Shown here piece by piece: positions 41,157 to 50,939 of a DNA stretch of 64,000 bases. Source of the stretch: Parelaphostrongylus tenuis. Taxonomy: Eukaryota > Nematoda > Chromadorea > Rhabditida > Metastrongylidae. The DNA is taken from assembly GCA_019055375.1 (NCBI GenBank), contig JAHQIW010007125.1, positions 1 through 64,000 of the forward strand. Direction: 5' to 3'. The position numbers were made by a program, and so were the translations under genes. Every line of letters begins with the position of its first letter. Position 1 is the first letter of the stretch. A model generated the notes under the pieces. It searched no databases. It saw only the letters and a list, made by a program, of their open reading frames with translations, and had not been told where the DNA came from.

Positions 41157-41801
41157 CTATTTTTCGCGCCAAGCTAAGGATTCTACCTTGTGTTCTTTCC
41201 CTGTGCACACATTTGACGCTGTTCGGAACATATTCTTGAGTAGTGCGCGTTTTATGTGTGAAGGATGGGCTGATAGGTAGTGAACCAAGATGTTTTTGTT
41301 GCTTGGTTTACGGTACCATTTTGTATTGTAGGAGTTTTTGGACAGGTTGACTTGAACGTTCAAAAAAGGGAGCCAATTTGCTTTCGGTTTCTCACGGGTG
41401 AACTTTATGTACTCTGACTGACTGTTCAGCAATTCAAAGCATTTGTCCATCTCCTCTTGGGTTGAGCAGACGACAAAGCAGTCATCTATGTATCTACAGT
41501 AGAGTGCCAGCCGGAGTTCGATTATTGGGCTCTCAACTTTAGACATAAAGGCTATAGCAAGTGTTGGCGCTAGTCGTTGTCCCATTGCCAGCCCTCTGAT
41601 TTGAGCAAAATAGTTCCCGGACCATCTAAAGATTAAACGGTTTAGGCACTCTTTTAAGAGAGCCATAACCTGCCCAATGGAGAAGCCATACATGTTTGTG
41701 GTCCTTTCGTGCTCTGTTAAAAGCTCGTATATGGCTTGCATTGCGGAATCATTCGACACGTTTGTATAAAGGGCGGTTACGTCGAAAGATTCCAAAAACA
41801 T
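41157..41801 (-). pseudogene. Penelope-like reverse transcriptase, central part (PLE-3 left arm)
   Basis: Motif A FDVTALYTNV, motif B-type GLAMGQRLAPTLA and motif C YIDDCFVVC are all visible, followed by WLPFLNVQVN, WYRKPSNKNILVHY and LSAHPSHIKRALLKNMFRTA. The catalytic aspartates are present. The N-terminal fingers are absent because the frame begins at the inversion junction (MFLESFD). The frame ends early at LAWREK where the opposite arm reads ESLSLARKIAIS, indicating a small deletion. It would prime reverse transcription in an intact element but is a fragment here. Confidence 0.9.
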
Positions 41802-41802
41802 C

Positions 41803-42150
41803 GTGGTTCACTACCTATCAGCCCATCCTTCACACATAAAACGCGCACTACTTGAGAATATGTTCCGAACAGCGTCAAATGTGTGCACAGGGAAAGAACA
41901 CAAGGTAGAATCCTTAAGTTTGGCGCGAAAAATAGCCATCTCTAATGGCTACGATACGGTAGAAGCTTCTCAGGTTAGATTAAGAGGAAATTCTAATGCT
42001 CCCAAACGATAAGTCTGGCAAAACTAAGGTTCCTTTTCTCCTGCCTTTTATCTCTAACGAAATAAGTACAGCTATTAAACGATGCCTAAAAAGAGCAGGT
42101 TTGGATAATTCGGTAGCAATAGTTGAAATACCCCCAAAACACTAAAGCGT
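41803..42150 (+). pseudogene. Penelope-like RT C-terminal piece (PLE-3 right arm)
   Basis: Begins at the junction with VHYLSAHPSHIKRALLENMFRTA and continues VCTGKEHKVESLSLARKIAISNGYDTV. The frame ends at 42012, after which the linker (PFLLPFISNEISTAIKRCL) continues in a shifted frame. Confidence 0.85.
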
Positions 42151-42602
42151 CAATTAGTCCGCAACCGATTGTATGACCGCCTCAGCGAAACCAATGATTG
42201 CATAGTTTGTCCGAACGGCAGAGACGGCGACTGTATGAGATCGGTATAATTTACCTAATCTCTTGCGAGATATGCGGCGATGAGTACATTGGCGAAACGG
42301 GTAGACCACTATTCCTCCGTGTGAAAGAACACCTAGCTGGGTTACGCAACTGTGATTCAAAAACTCCACTAGGCACGCATAGGGACCAAAAACATGCAGG
42401 AGTAATGTTTGGCGTCAAATTCACGATCCTCGCACAGAAATCAAGAACATCTGCGCGTAAAACATTAGAAGCCTTTTGGATACATAACAAAGGCCCGAAA
42501 ATGAACCGAAAAGAGGAGTGCCTCGTAATCACGCGTGACCTCAAACCATACCTCAGGCTGATTTTTCCGGCCCGAGTTAGGCACAGCCCACTGATGCACT
42601 GA
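42150..42602 (+). pseudogene. Penelope-like GIY-YIG domain (PLE-3 right arm)
   Basis: Contains the Cys motif CIVCPNGRDGDC, the core IIYLISCEICGDEYIGETGRPLF.RVKEHL, GTHRDQKHAG, RKTLEAFWIHNKGPKMNRKEECLVITRDL and a C terminus near YLRLIF. A frameshift lies near 42243 between the Cys motif and the core. The best preserved C terminus of this subfamily in the window. Confidence 0.88.
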
Positions 42603-42777
42603 CCTTAAGCGGCTGGTCTTCAATTAATAATTGATAGACCCAAATATCAAAAACGGTGAGTGTTTCAAAATGAAGCTTTCACTATGCGATCCAAAACACA
42701 TCTCTAACGTTTTCTGTATCTGCTAGGGTTATGGAGGTTTTTGGCTCAGTGGATTGTGGATCAATGTGATGTTTCCA

Positions 42778-42812
42778 GGCTCTGACGAAGGCGACCCGCC
42801 GAAACGTTAGCC
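42778..42812 (+). ncRNA. Hammerhead ribozyme, class B (PLE-3 right end)
   Basis: GGCT, CTGACGA, stem II GGCG-ACC-CGCC, GAAA, ACGT, GTT then AGCC. The core N7 is C here and A in the left-end copy, which the consensus allows. Confidence 0.78.
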
Positions 42813-43192
42813 ACCTCGAATATTCAGTATTCAAGCTGCATTACTGACTGTATTGTTGTATGCTTCACTAATATTCAATGAATAACATCAATAACACCTC
42901 GGAACGGCTAAACAGAAGAAACTATTCATTTATTCAAACTATGCCGAGGTTAATAGATAGTTGGTCTTGGGATGAACGAATACCGCCACTTTACTAGAAA
43001 AAAAGCTACTCATCGTTTTGTAAGATCTGAGACCACGCATATATCTTTCAAATAAGTTGGCGAATAATACTCATTCAGATTAACAAATCAATCTGAGAAA
43101 AAGTGATAAGTTAACTAAGATAGCTAGTCTATCTAAAGCCATAAGAACAACTAATGCCAACTTTTCGTTAGCTGAACGAGCAATTTGTGAAA

Positions 43193-43195
<3 letters not shown>

Positions 43196-43252
<57 letters not shown>
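43196..43252. repeat. (TA)n microsatellite
   Basis: About 28 uninterrupted TA units, followed by CATATGTGTG-type decay. Confidence 0.95.
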
Positions 43253-43255
<3 letters not shown>

Positions 43256-43344
43256 GTGTGTGCATACATATGTGTATATACATATATGGTACTTTTCCGT
43301 TGTACGGGAACAAATGAAGCCTCGTTCTTTGCACTAGGAAAATC

Positions 43345-44165
43345 TGTAGGAGTATTAGTTGTTACGCGAAAGCATGAATCCTAGCGCGTCACGTGGCCGG
43401 TTTTTCAAAACCCCCTTTCATAACGCTGTAAAATCCAAAACATAATTCTGTTTCAAACGACTACGTGTTTTTTCTTATTTCGCTCATATTTCGCTGGACA
43501 AGAATCCCTCCTCAGAGTGTTAGTACTCTTTCGATAGCGCAAGTCTCAAAAACCCAAAAATTTGTTTGCTTTTTGAAAAAGCCTTTTTGATAACGCTGTA
43601 GAAGAAAGGAAACATTTGTGTCTTACACCTCACCGAACACAGTTCTTTCCTCAGACTATTACAAATAACTCGATAACACAGGTTTCAATGACTCCAGCAC
43701 TCTGCTTATTTTTTGGAAAGAATGTTTGACTGTAGTTTGGTAGAGCAAATAAGATTAAGTTTGAGGTTTTCAGCGAGCTTGTTTATCGGCTAACCTAAAG
43801 GCAGACCTGGCAGGTCAGACAGACATGTGAGATGCAACTTGTTATTCAACTGAGATTTTTTCCTCCGCTTTGATGCAAACTTTAGATAAAACGATAGACT
43901 TAGATATTACGAGATTTCCTCTACACGTTCATATGCTTTTCGGGGCTTCCAGCGAATTTAACATAAGATAAAAATGAAGGCGCGCAGCCGATGTAAAACA
44001 TAACTTTATTTTCGACTTTACAACGACATAAACGGGTATTTTTGAAAACCGGCTACGAGACGCCCTAGCCACAGATCCAAGCTTTCGAATTACTAAACTT
44101 ATATGAAAAATTTTTGTACACCGAACGAAGTCGAATATTCATTTGTTCTCTTATGACCGGAAAGT
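43345..44165. repeat. Old foldback repeat (family F, 2.7-kb type)
   Basis: GTATTAGTTGTTACGCGAAA left; CCACAGATCCAAGCTTTCGA right, then CATTTGTTCTCTTATGACCG. A further fragment occupies the middle. Confidence 0.6.
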
Positions 44166-44198
44166 ACCACATATATATATGTACATGAATATTATATG

Positions 44199-44231
<33 letters not shown>
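44199..44231. repeat. (TA)n microsatellite abutting a SINE
   Basis: Pure TATA run ending exactly where the S1 head begins; another short TA run closes the SINE at 44536-44550. Confidence 0.92.
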
Positions 44232-44234
<3 letters not shown>

Positions 44235-44540
44235 AGCGCATGTGGCGCAGTGGTTAGAGGTGCCCTGCGTCGCACACGAGGTCAATGGTTCGATCTCGCG
44301 CTCATGGCCCACTAAGCCATCCATCCCTCCGGGGTCGGTAAATTGGTACCAGGCAGGTCTCAGACTTGTCTTGGAGGATGAGCAGCACTGACTCGGTTCA
44401 GCGGGAGGCCACCGCGAGTCATTGTAAAGGCCAGATATGCATTCAATCACCTCAAACGAAGCTAGAAATTGAAGTCGAATGCATGGCGCATCCCTAAGGG
44501 ATTGATCAACGCCGAGAGCTTTATCCTTTATCCTTTATAT
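44232..44540 (+). mobile_element. SINE family S1, near complete
   Basis: Starts GAGCGCATGTGGCGCAGTGG directly after a TA microsatellite and ends with two copies of TTTATCC followed by TATATATA. The tRNA-derived head has A and B boxes but an unpaired anticodon region. Confidence 0.84.
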
Positions 44541-44544
44541 ATAT

Positions 44545-45409
44545 ATAATATCGATAATGATGGCCTGACAACTAAGTTTTTGTGAATTAAAAATACTTTA
44601 ACAAAACATTTAATTAACCTTGCGTTTGCTTATATAAGAAAGACATTGAATTACACAATATACGGCGAGATCGAGACTAAGTCGGTCCGTGAAAATTATC
44701 GCAGATTGCTGCTATCGTTATTCATATACTTCTCTATTTCGATTTCTTCAAAGCCGAGGTTTCTTCCCTCTACGTTTCGGCAATTTTCAGTCACTATTCT
44801 CTTGTTGCAAAATTCACATCATTCCGTGGTATAACTTCCCTAGACCACGGGATGCATATAAAGCATCTCATATGAGCTCATCATTACACGAGCTACACCC
44901 ATAACCTTCACTTGAGATTTACGTCAGAATTAAATCTCTCATTTCCGTACAGAATTACTCGGTTATTCTACACCAAGCATGGTCTAGGACTAAATTCACA
45001 CATATATCTCATAATTGCTATCTGAGCCAACTTGTCATGTGGTCTATTAGTGTACTACGACTTCTAGTTCTACATGAAAGTTCACTTTGCCTTTTAGCAG
45101 GAAAAACCAACGGGGTTAGCGATTTTTGAAAAATACTGTTTCTATGGAAGGAATATCCTAGCCACTTTATAATGGAGACTAATCTCACTCTAATTCCAAC
45201 TTCCGCTTCGCGAAAAAGTCGGTTGTTGATGACAGAAGCTCAGAACTTTTATCGAAAACTTTGATTGATGTTCTCATCCACGTCGAGAAATACTTGTTGA
45301 TTTTCCCAAATCTAAACTTACGTGAGAACTACACGAATTCTTTAGGTCACCCTTTTGACAGCAGTGTTATCATGTCATAGCTATACACAAGAATATTACA
45401 CCGCCCTTT
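44545..45409. other. No feature recognised
   Basis: AT-rich; near 45000-45055 are scraps resembling the class A hammerhead element arm (TTGTCATGTGGTCTATTAG). Confidence 0.45.
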
Positions 45410-45507
45410 TCAGATGTCTTCTTGAGACCACGCTGAAATTACAATATATCTGATGATTATTATTTGAGCCAACATGTCAAGTGGTCTGTTTATGGGGCTC
45501 TTGTACA

Positions 45508-45551
45508 GCCCCATACGCGTGTTTCGACCTTGGCAGTCTCGTCAGCCGGGC
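45508..45551 (-). ncRNA. Class A hammerhead, stem I partly decayed
   Basis: - strand: GCCCGG, CTGACGA, stem II GACT/GGTC with a GCCAA loop, GAAA, ACACGCGT (an altered palindrome), ATGGGGC. Stem I has at least one mismatch. Confidence 0.66.
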
Positions 45552-45749
45552 AAAACGACTTACACTACATTGCCGTCAAGTGAAAATCAGTAGATCGAAG
45601 GTGTTGCACAATTGATTGCTCTTGGATGGTATTTTGCAATGTGTCTCGAAAAAAACGCTATCATACATTTCAAAGTAAGTCGTTCGTCGTCGCCTACTCT
45701 TAATGTGGAGACTGGAGCACACACGGACGATTGGCCTAAAAGAGGTTTT

Positions 45750-45793
45750 GCCCGCCTGACGATACTTTCAAGGTCGAAACACGTGTAGCGGGC
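45750..45793 (+). ncRNA. Hammerhead ribozyme, class A, with compensatory stem I change
   Basis: GCCCGC pairs fully with GCGGGC, whereas other copies have GCCCGA with TCGGGC: both strands changed together. CTGACGA and GAAA are intact, ACACGTGT is intact; the first pair of stem II is lost (TACT/GGTC). Confidence 0.76.
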
Positions 45794-45895
45794 TGTACAG
45801 GAGCCCATGAACAAACACATGACTCAGACAACAGTTTTGAATTGTATTGAATTTCGAGCGTTAGTCTTAAAAAAGCGCTCGAAATGAACGGAAAA

Positions 45896-46629
45896 TCAAA
45901 ATATTCTCGCCGAAAAGTTTTATTCCTAAAAATAGAGTTTTTCACCAAATTCCCATGAAAAAGAGTTCCACTTTTTTTTTTACATGACAAGTACGTAATC
46001 AAATATTCAATCTGGTAACCCGTCAGAAGTACGAAGCGCAGTGGTTGCTATGGTGGTTCCTAGGATGTAATTAGTTCACACAACCTTAACAATACCGTTG
46101 TCCTTAACAATAACGCTGACACAATCAATCGCACACCTGCTACAATTCTAAAAATCTCTTAAGGAAAAATTTTTCAGTTTTCTCAAAGTCCAGTAAACCA
46201 TATGAAGTGTTCTACTGGTATTCATATGAGGACCAATTTAAAACATCTCAAATGCATCTACACCTTTCCTAGCCTCCCTGCTTCTCAGTTCTTCTCTGTT
46301 GGACATCTTGAGTCTTTTCCCCCAGATCTTTCGCCATTTATAAGAGGCTTTTCATTTTAATTAAGAATTATTTTTTTATCATCTTCGTTTGGATTGTGTA
46401 AGTATAAGAGGTGAACGGCTTTAATCGAAAATTCGTTTTGACTTTTACTATGCTTCGGAATGGTAATTGAGTGTCCACTAAAGCAAAGTAGCAGAAGAAT
46501 CAAGCTGAGATGACTGTGTCAGAAATTTCGTCTATATTTCTTTTTTAAACAATTCCCAAGACCGACTGTCTATTAACCTCGGCATGCTTCAATATAATTA
46601 CTGTTTTTCTTCTTCAAGCAAAACACGAC
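45896..46629. other. No gene recognised; short repeat next to PLE-4
   Basis: 46545-46595 (AATTCCCAAGACCGACTGTC, ATTAACCTCGGCATGCTT) matches inverted stretches at 42940-42985 and 23240-23275, also beside Penelope sequence. Confidence 0.5.
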
Positions 46630-46652
46630 GTTTTATAATAAAATTTATTCAC

Positions 46653-46687
46653 AGCTGACGTTTCGGCAGTTCGCCTTCTTCAGAGCC
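46653..46687 (-). ncRNA. Hammerhead ribozyme, class B (PLE-4 left end)
   Basis: - strand: GGCT, CTGAAGA, stem II GGCG-AAC-TGCC (with a G-T pair), GAAA, ACGT, GTC, AGCT. Stem I includes a G-T pair. Confidence 0.75.
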
Positions 46688-46891
46688 TGGAAAGGTCAAA
46701 TTGTCCGCTATCCAATAAGCCAAAACACCTCCAATACTCTTTTAGAAAAAATCACCAGACCTAGATTTCAATCGCATCAAGCACAAAATCAACTCTCAAC
46801 ATACTCACCGCTTTTTATATGTGTTCCACTGAATGATTCAAGTGGAGACAACCGCAAGGAGATCACATAGGCTCGTAATGCACCTTACCCA

Positions 46892-47893
46892 TCAAAATAA
46901 CAGTCTTATATACTGACTAAAATCACGTGTGATAACAAGGCATTCCTCCCTGCGGTTCATAGTTGGATTGGTGGTATTAATCCAAAGTGCTTCAAGAAGT
47001 TTTCGCGCTGATGTTTTTTGTTCCTGCGCAAGGATGGTGACTTCAATCTCAAAATCATCTCCGTCGTGTTTCTGTTCTCTATGCGTCCCTAGCGGGGTGT
47101 TCCGTCTTTTAAGACGCTTATCAGCTAGGTGTTCTTCTATACGGGCATAGAGCGGCCTACCCGTTTCGCCAACATATTTATCACTACACGCTTTGCAAGA
47201 GATTAGGTAGACTGTACCTACGCTCATGCAATCACCGTCTCTGCCGTTAGGACATATTTTACAATCTTTCATTATACAGAGACGGTCATATAAGCGGTTG
47301 CGAACTAGTTGGCGTTTTAGAGTATTCGGTGGTATTTCAATAAGAGCCACCGATTGCTCTAAACCCGCTCTTTTCAAACAGCGTTTTATAGCTGTACTAA
47401 TCTCATTTGAAAAGAACGGGAGTATGAACGGGATTTTCCTTTCATTCGAATTTTCGTTTGGAGGCGCACTATTTCCTCTAAACCTAAGCCGAGGGGCTAC
47501 AAATTCATATCCATTAGAAGTGGCTATTTCCCGAGCCAATTTCACGGATTCTTCTCTCTGCTCCTCCCCAGTACATACGCTGGCTGCTGTTCGAAACATG
47601 TTCTTTACTAGCGCCTTTTTCGTATGTGAGGGATGAGAAGAGAGATAGTGAACCAGGATATTTTTACTACTTGGCTTCCGGTACCACTTTGTGATGTAGC
47701 CGCTCTCGCTTAAGCTTATTTGCACGTTCAAGAAAGGAAGCCAATGATCTTTTGGTATCTCACGGGTAAACTTTATATACTCTGACAGTTCATTCAACAA
47801 TCTAAAGCAATTATCTAGCTCCTCTTGAGTGGAGCAGATAACCAAACAGTCATCTATATACCTACAGTAGAGTAATGGCCGGAGATCCATCAC
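46892..47893 (-). CDS. Penelope-like RT (palm to C terminus) plus GIY-YIG endonuclease, 5'-truncated
   Basis: The longest intact frame in the window, 333 residues. It opens in the RT with YCRYIDDCLVICS (motif C), then WLPFLNVQI, KWYRKPSSKNILVHY, LSSHPSHTKKALVKNMFRTA, a linker with LPFFSNEISTAIKRCLKRAG, the Cys motif CKICPNGRDGDC, the GIY-YIG core TVYLISCKACSDKYVGETGRPLY.RIEEHL, GTHREQKHDGDDF, RKLLEALWINTTN and the end QYIRLLF. It lacks motifs A and B, so it cannot act alone. The uninterrupted frame implies a young copy. The domain order RT then GIY-YIG is diagnostic of canonical Penelope elements. Confidence 0.93.
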   Translation of the reverse strand: MMDLRPLLYCRYIDDCLVICSTQEELDNCFRLLNELSEYIKFTREIPKDHWLPFLNVQISLSESGYITKWYRKPSSKNILVHYLSSHPSHTKKALVKNMFRTAASVCTGEEQREESVKLAREIATSNGYEFVAPRLRFRGNSAPPNENSNERKIPFILPFFSNEISTAIKRCLKRAGLEQSVALIEIPPNTLKRQLVRNRLYDRLCIMKDCKICPNGRDGDCMSVGTVYLISCKACSDKYVGETGRPLYARIEEHLADKRLKRRNTPLGTHREQKHDGDDFEIEVTILAQEQKTSARKLLEALWINTTNPTMNRREECLVITRDFSQYIRLLF

Positions 47894-48196
47894 TGAACTA
47901 TGAACTATGAACTATGTTCCAACTATGAACCGCAGGGAGGAATGCCTTGTTATCACACGTGATTTTAGTCAGTATATAAGACTGTTATTTTGATGGGTAA
48001 GGTGCATTACGAGCCTATGTGATCTCCTTGCGGTTGTCTCCACTTGAATCATTCAGTGGAACACATATAAAAAGCGGTGAGTATGTTGAGAGTTGATTTT
48101 GTGCTTGATGCGATTGAAATCTAGGTCTGGTGATTTTTTCTAAAAGAGTATTGGAGGTGTTTGGCTTATTGGATTGCGGACAATTTGACCTTTCCA

Positions 48197-48231
48197 GGCT
48201 CTGAAGAAGGCGAACTGCCGAAACGTCAGCT
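48197..48231 (+). ncRNA. Hammerhead ribozyme, class B (PLE-4 right end)
   Basis: Exact inverted counterpart of the 46653-46687 motif, on the + strand, with the same core and stems. Confidence 0.77.
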
Positions 48232-48245
48232 GTGAATAAATTTTT

Positions 48246-49379
48246 TTTTCTTTTATAAGTATTTCAATATTTCTTTTTCCTTTTCATCAACTCTTTCCTT
48301 TGAATGGCAATAAAATTGAAATACGACTTCGTTAATCCATGATAAAGCACTGTGTCACTACCTCTTTTTGCCTCCCTTTTTAGTTCCATAGCCAATCGTT
48401 CTACATTCAATTTCAATATGAAATTCCTGTTTGAAATATGTTGGTTTTTTTCTGTGAATCTTAGTCCCATCTGGCACAATTATTTCTATTTCGGATTTTC
48501 GATCATAACTATGCTGTTCAAAAGTTCATGCATAATCACAACTTTAGCAGGAATGAGCTCAGCCCTTTGCATCCCATGTTCGTGACGAAGGATAATATGT
48601 CTATAGCAAGATACACAGATGAGTCGCCTAAGTCGCTTACGTAATGAGAAGGTCGGATGATAGACAGACGGAAAAATACCTGAGCTCTAAGAAACTGCAC
48701 TCTTCCTCCTGAACGACTACCTTAACCACGGTAGACGTTTTTGTGGCTATCGTCAACCATACGCAGTAGTTTATGGAAACTATTTCGGAATTGAATGACC
48801 CTAACAGACGTCACCAGGTATTAAGAAGATCATCATAAGACGACGATTGCGCGAGAGATAAACGGATGAAAATCGTGCTCAGACCAACTTTGGTGAAGGG
48901 CTTTTCGAATATCCAAGTTAAAAATGTACACATCATTCCTTGTCGTTTGGAGCGATGACAAGCCTGAGCCACTCATTTTCCTTCTAATGACCAAAGATGT
49001 GCACTCATATCAGTTCTAACACATGGGTATTCTCTATTCTTTAGGTATCTGGTACAAGTTCGAGTCGCTCTGGTGGAGTTTCTCGTTAATATAGGTATTT
49101 GGCACCTTCTAAAGATAAAATAGGTAGATCAATTCGTCATTTCTATCTAGGACATCACCTTGTGCAAATGGGTGCGACGTTCTTTAGCAAGTGCTGAGTG
49201 TGGGTTCGAAACAGAAATCGAATGGTGAAGATGGCTTCAACCAAGGACTCATATTACCGCTCATATACATAGTCAATTATTATTTCACTGGCTCAAATCA
49301 GCGTCATGATGATATTTTTTCACGATCCGTCTTTCACATCTGCTGTGTGAATTCTGCCACCGTTTGCATTCTCTAAGAT
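48246..49379. other. No feature recognised
   Basis: AT-rich; overlapping opposed frames at 48264-48585 give no recognisable product. Confidence 0.45.
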
Positions 49380-49665
49380 TCCTGCAGTTTATCACCTACG
49401 AAGGTCTTCAAAGTTTGATTTGTGGTTTCGGCTAGTGCTTGAGGATTTTTCTTTCGTCATAAATGTCGTTGAATGCTAGTAAACTTAACGATTCCGATTC
49501 CCGTTGTCCTAAGACAAACAGCCTGAAGCGTAGCGCAAGAAATGGATTTTTCTAGGATAAGTCTGGTAACAGTTTTCGGGCGTGAAGGGATGTGAGATTT
49601 GGTGAGCCCAATAAGGAGTCGAACCCAGCAAGGTACTCGTTATGCATCGCTACCACTGAGCATCC
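49380..49665 (-). mobile_element. Repeat family R with tRNA-like end
   Basis: CTACGAAGGTCTTCAAAGTT, GTTTCGGCTAGTGCTTGAGG, CATAAATGTCGTTGAATGCT, then a tRNA-like - strand head (about 49601-49663) with GCTCAGTGGTAGCGATGCAT and GGGTTCGACTCC. Confidence 0.6.
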
Positions 49666-50459
49666 CTTTCATTTTGAAAAAGTTTTCAAAGTGTGGAAAA
49701 ACTTAGTAAACCTTCCAAGATAACAAAGGGAAAATTCGAGCTAGTTTTCGAAAAACAATAAGGCAGACAAACACGCGCTTGTAAGACTTACGATGTTTCA
49801 TGATTCCACACGAAAAAAGTATCTAAATGAAGTGAGAAAACAAAAAAATTCCGAAAGTAAGGAAAAATAGGAAAAAATAGGCATAACGAAGTTTCGAAAA
49901 AAAAGCGATTGATGGATTAAGTAAAAAGAACAAACTACAGTTCTGTTGCTAAAAGAAAAACACCCCTTTTCGTTTTGCATCAAATCAGGAGTCTAAGATT
50001 CTAGTGAAATGTATCAAAAGTGTTTTTTTGTGCTTTCAACTACAAAGGAAAAATCGTTGCTTCAAGCCGGACTCAGTACTCAATGTATGGCAATAATGAT
50101 ATTATCATTGCTGTAATTAATATTGCCATTTGTTGGTATTTTCTGTTCACTTTCGCTTATAAACAGTTATTTTCGAGTAATGTAAGTTGGCACTACCAAA
50201 GTCCTCCATCCACTCTGCTGGACCAAAGCAGCCCATATAGTTTTGTACGCTCAATAGAACTTTGTACGCTCAATGGATACGAAGAGCCCCAACTTATCAA
50301 CTTTGTTATGATGTCCCTTCAAAGTTGTGTTTTTGTCACAAAAATACTAAATGGGCATCAAGGTGGAGTAGACTCGTTGCTTACCTTTTCTCTTGGATAG
50401 CTTTATGAAAGATACATCAAGCTCCTAAACATGGCTGGATAATGATGTGTCTCTAGACA
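49666..50459. other. No feature recognised
   Basis: A 126-codon + frame at 50020-50400 shows a hydrophobic stretch but no family resemblance. It could be a decayed membrane-protein exon or chance. Confidence 0.35.
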
Positions 50460-50735
50460 CGACGCTGAAATTGATGCCGGCACTTCTAATCCAGTTCGTT
50501 TCCTCGCAATCATCGTCCACGAAGGTCTTCAAACAATTCGCGTGTTGTTTCGGCTGCTACTTGAAGATTACGTTTCTCTGTAAACGTTGAATACTCTCAA
50601 GCTGACCCTTTTTACTATCCTGTTGATAAGCGGGCTAAAAGGTTCCCACATAAATCGTAGAACAGCGTTGAAAGTAAAACCTAATCAATTCTTTACTTTC
50701 AGATGGACTGCATCGCTAAATGCTCTGCTATTTCT
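50460..50735 (-). mobile_element. Repeat family R
   Basis: CATCGTCCACGAAGGTCTTC, GTTTCGGCTGCTACTTGAAG, TCTCTGTAAACGTTGAATAC, ending near CTAAATGCTCTGCTATTTCT. Confidence 0.58.
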
Positions 50736-50939
50736 CATCCATAATCGAAAATAGAAGTTTGCAAAACTCCTATGATTTTTTCTGAATCCACTCCAAAATT
50801 GAAAGCCAACCTACAGTTACAAAGGCCTCAATCCCAATCACACGTGTTCCAGACCGCCAAGGTTCTTAAGATTTTGATCTGAGTTGGCTTTAATCTTATT
50901 TCACGTAGATTCTGTTGAGTGGTTTTCACACATCTTAAA

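Larger units (their letters stand above)
40312..42910. mobile_element. Penelope-like element 3, 5'-to-5' inverted duplication
   Basis: Two arms of one element point away from a junction near 41802. The left arm (- strand) holds RT palm, RT C terminus, GIY-YIG and terminal repeat; the right arm (+ strand) starts within the RT at VHYLSAHPSH and runs through GIY-YIG to the same terminal repeat. Outer ends (40312-40500 and 42730-42910) are inverted copies containing class B hammerheads. The arms are very similar, so the duplication is younger than PLE-1. Each arm has different frameshifts. Confidence 0.85.
45410..45895. mobile_element. Class A hammerhead element with two opposed arms
   Basis: Left arm from the decayed end motif CTTGAGACCACGCTGAAATT through the - strand hammerhead (45508-45551). 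Internal region with CAATTGATTGCTCTTGG, AAGTCGTTCGTCGTCGCC and GGAGACTGGAGCACACAC. Right arm with the + strand hammerhead (45750-45793), ending ATTTCGAGCGTTAGTCTTAA and AAAGCGCTCGAAAT. Outward-pointing ribozymes, no open frame. Confidence 0.78.
46630..48245. mobile_element. Penelope-like element 4, 5'-to-5' inverted duplication with unequal arms
   Basis: The left arm (- strand) holds RT and GIY-YIG (46892-47893). The right arm (about 47925-48245, +) keeps only the last codons (MNRREECLVITRDF) and the terminal repeat. The two ends (46630-46990 and 47920-48245) are near-perfect inverted copies over more than 300 bp. A short GAACTATGAACTATG repeat marks the junction near 47895-47930. High arm identity suggests recent activity. 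Confidence 0.87.
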
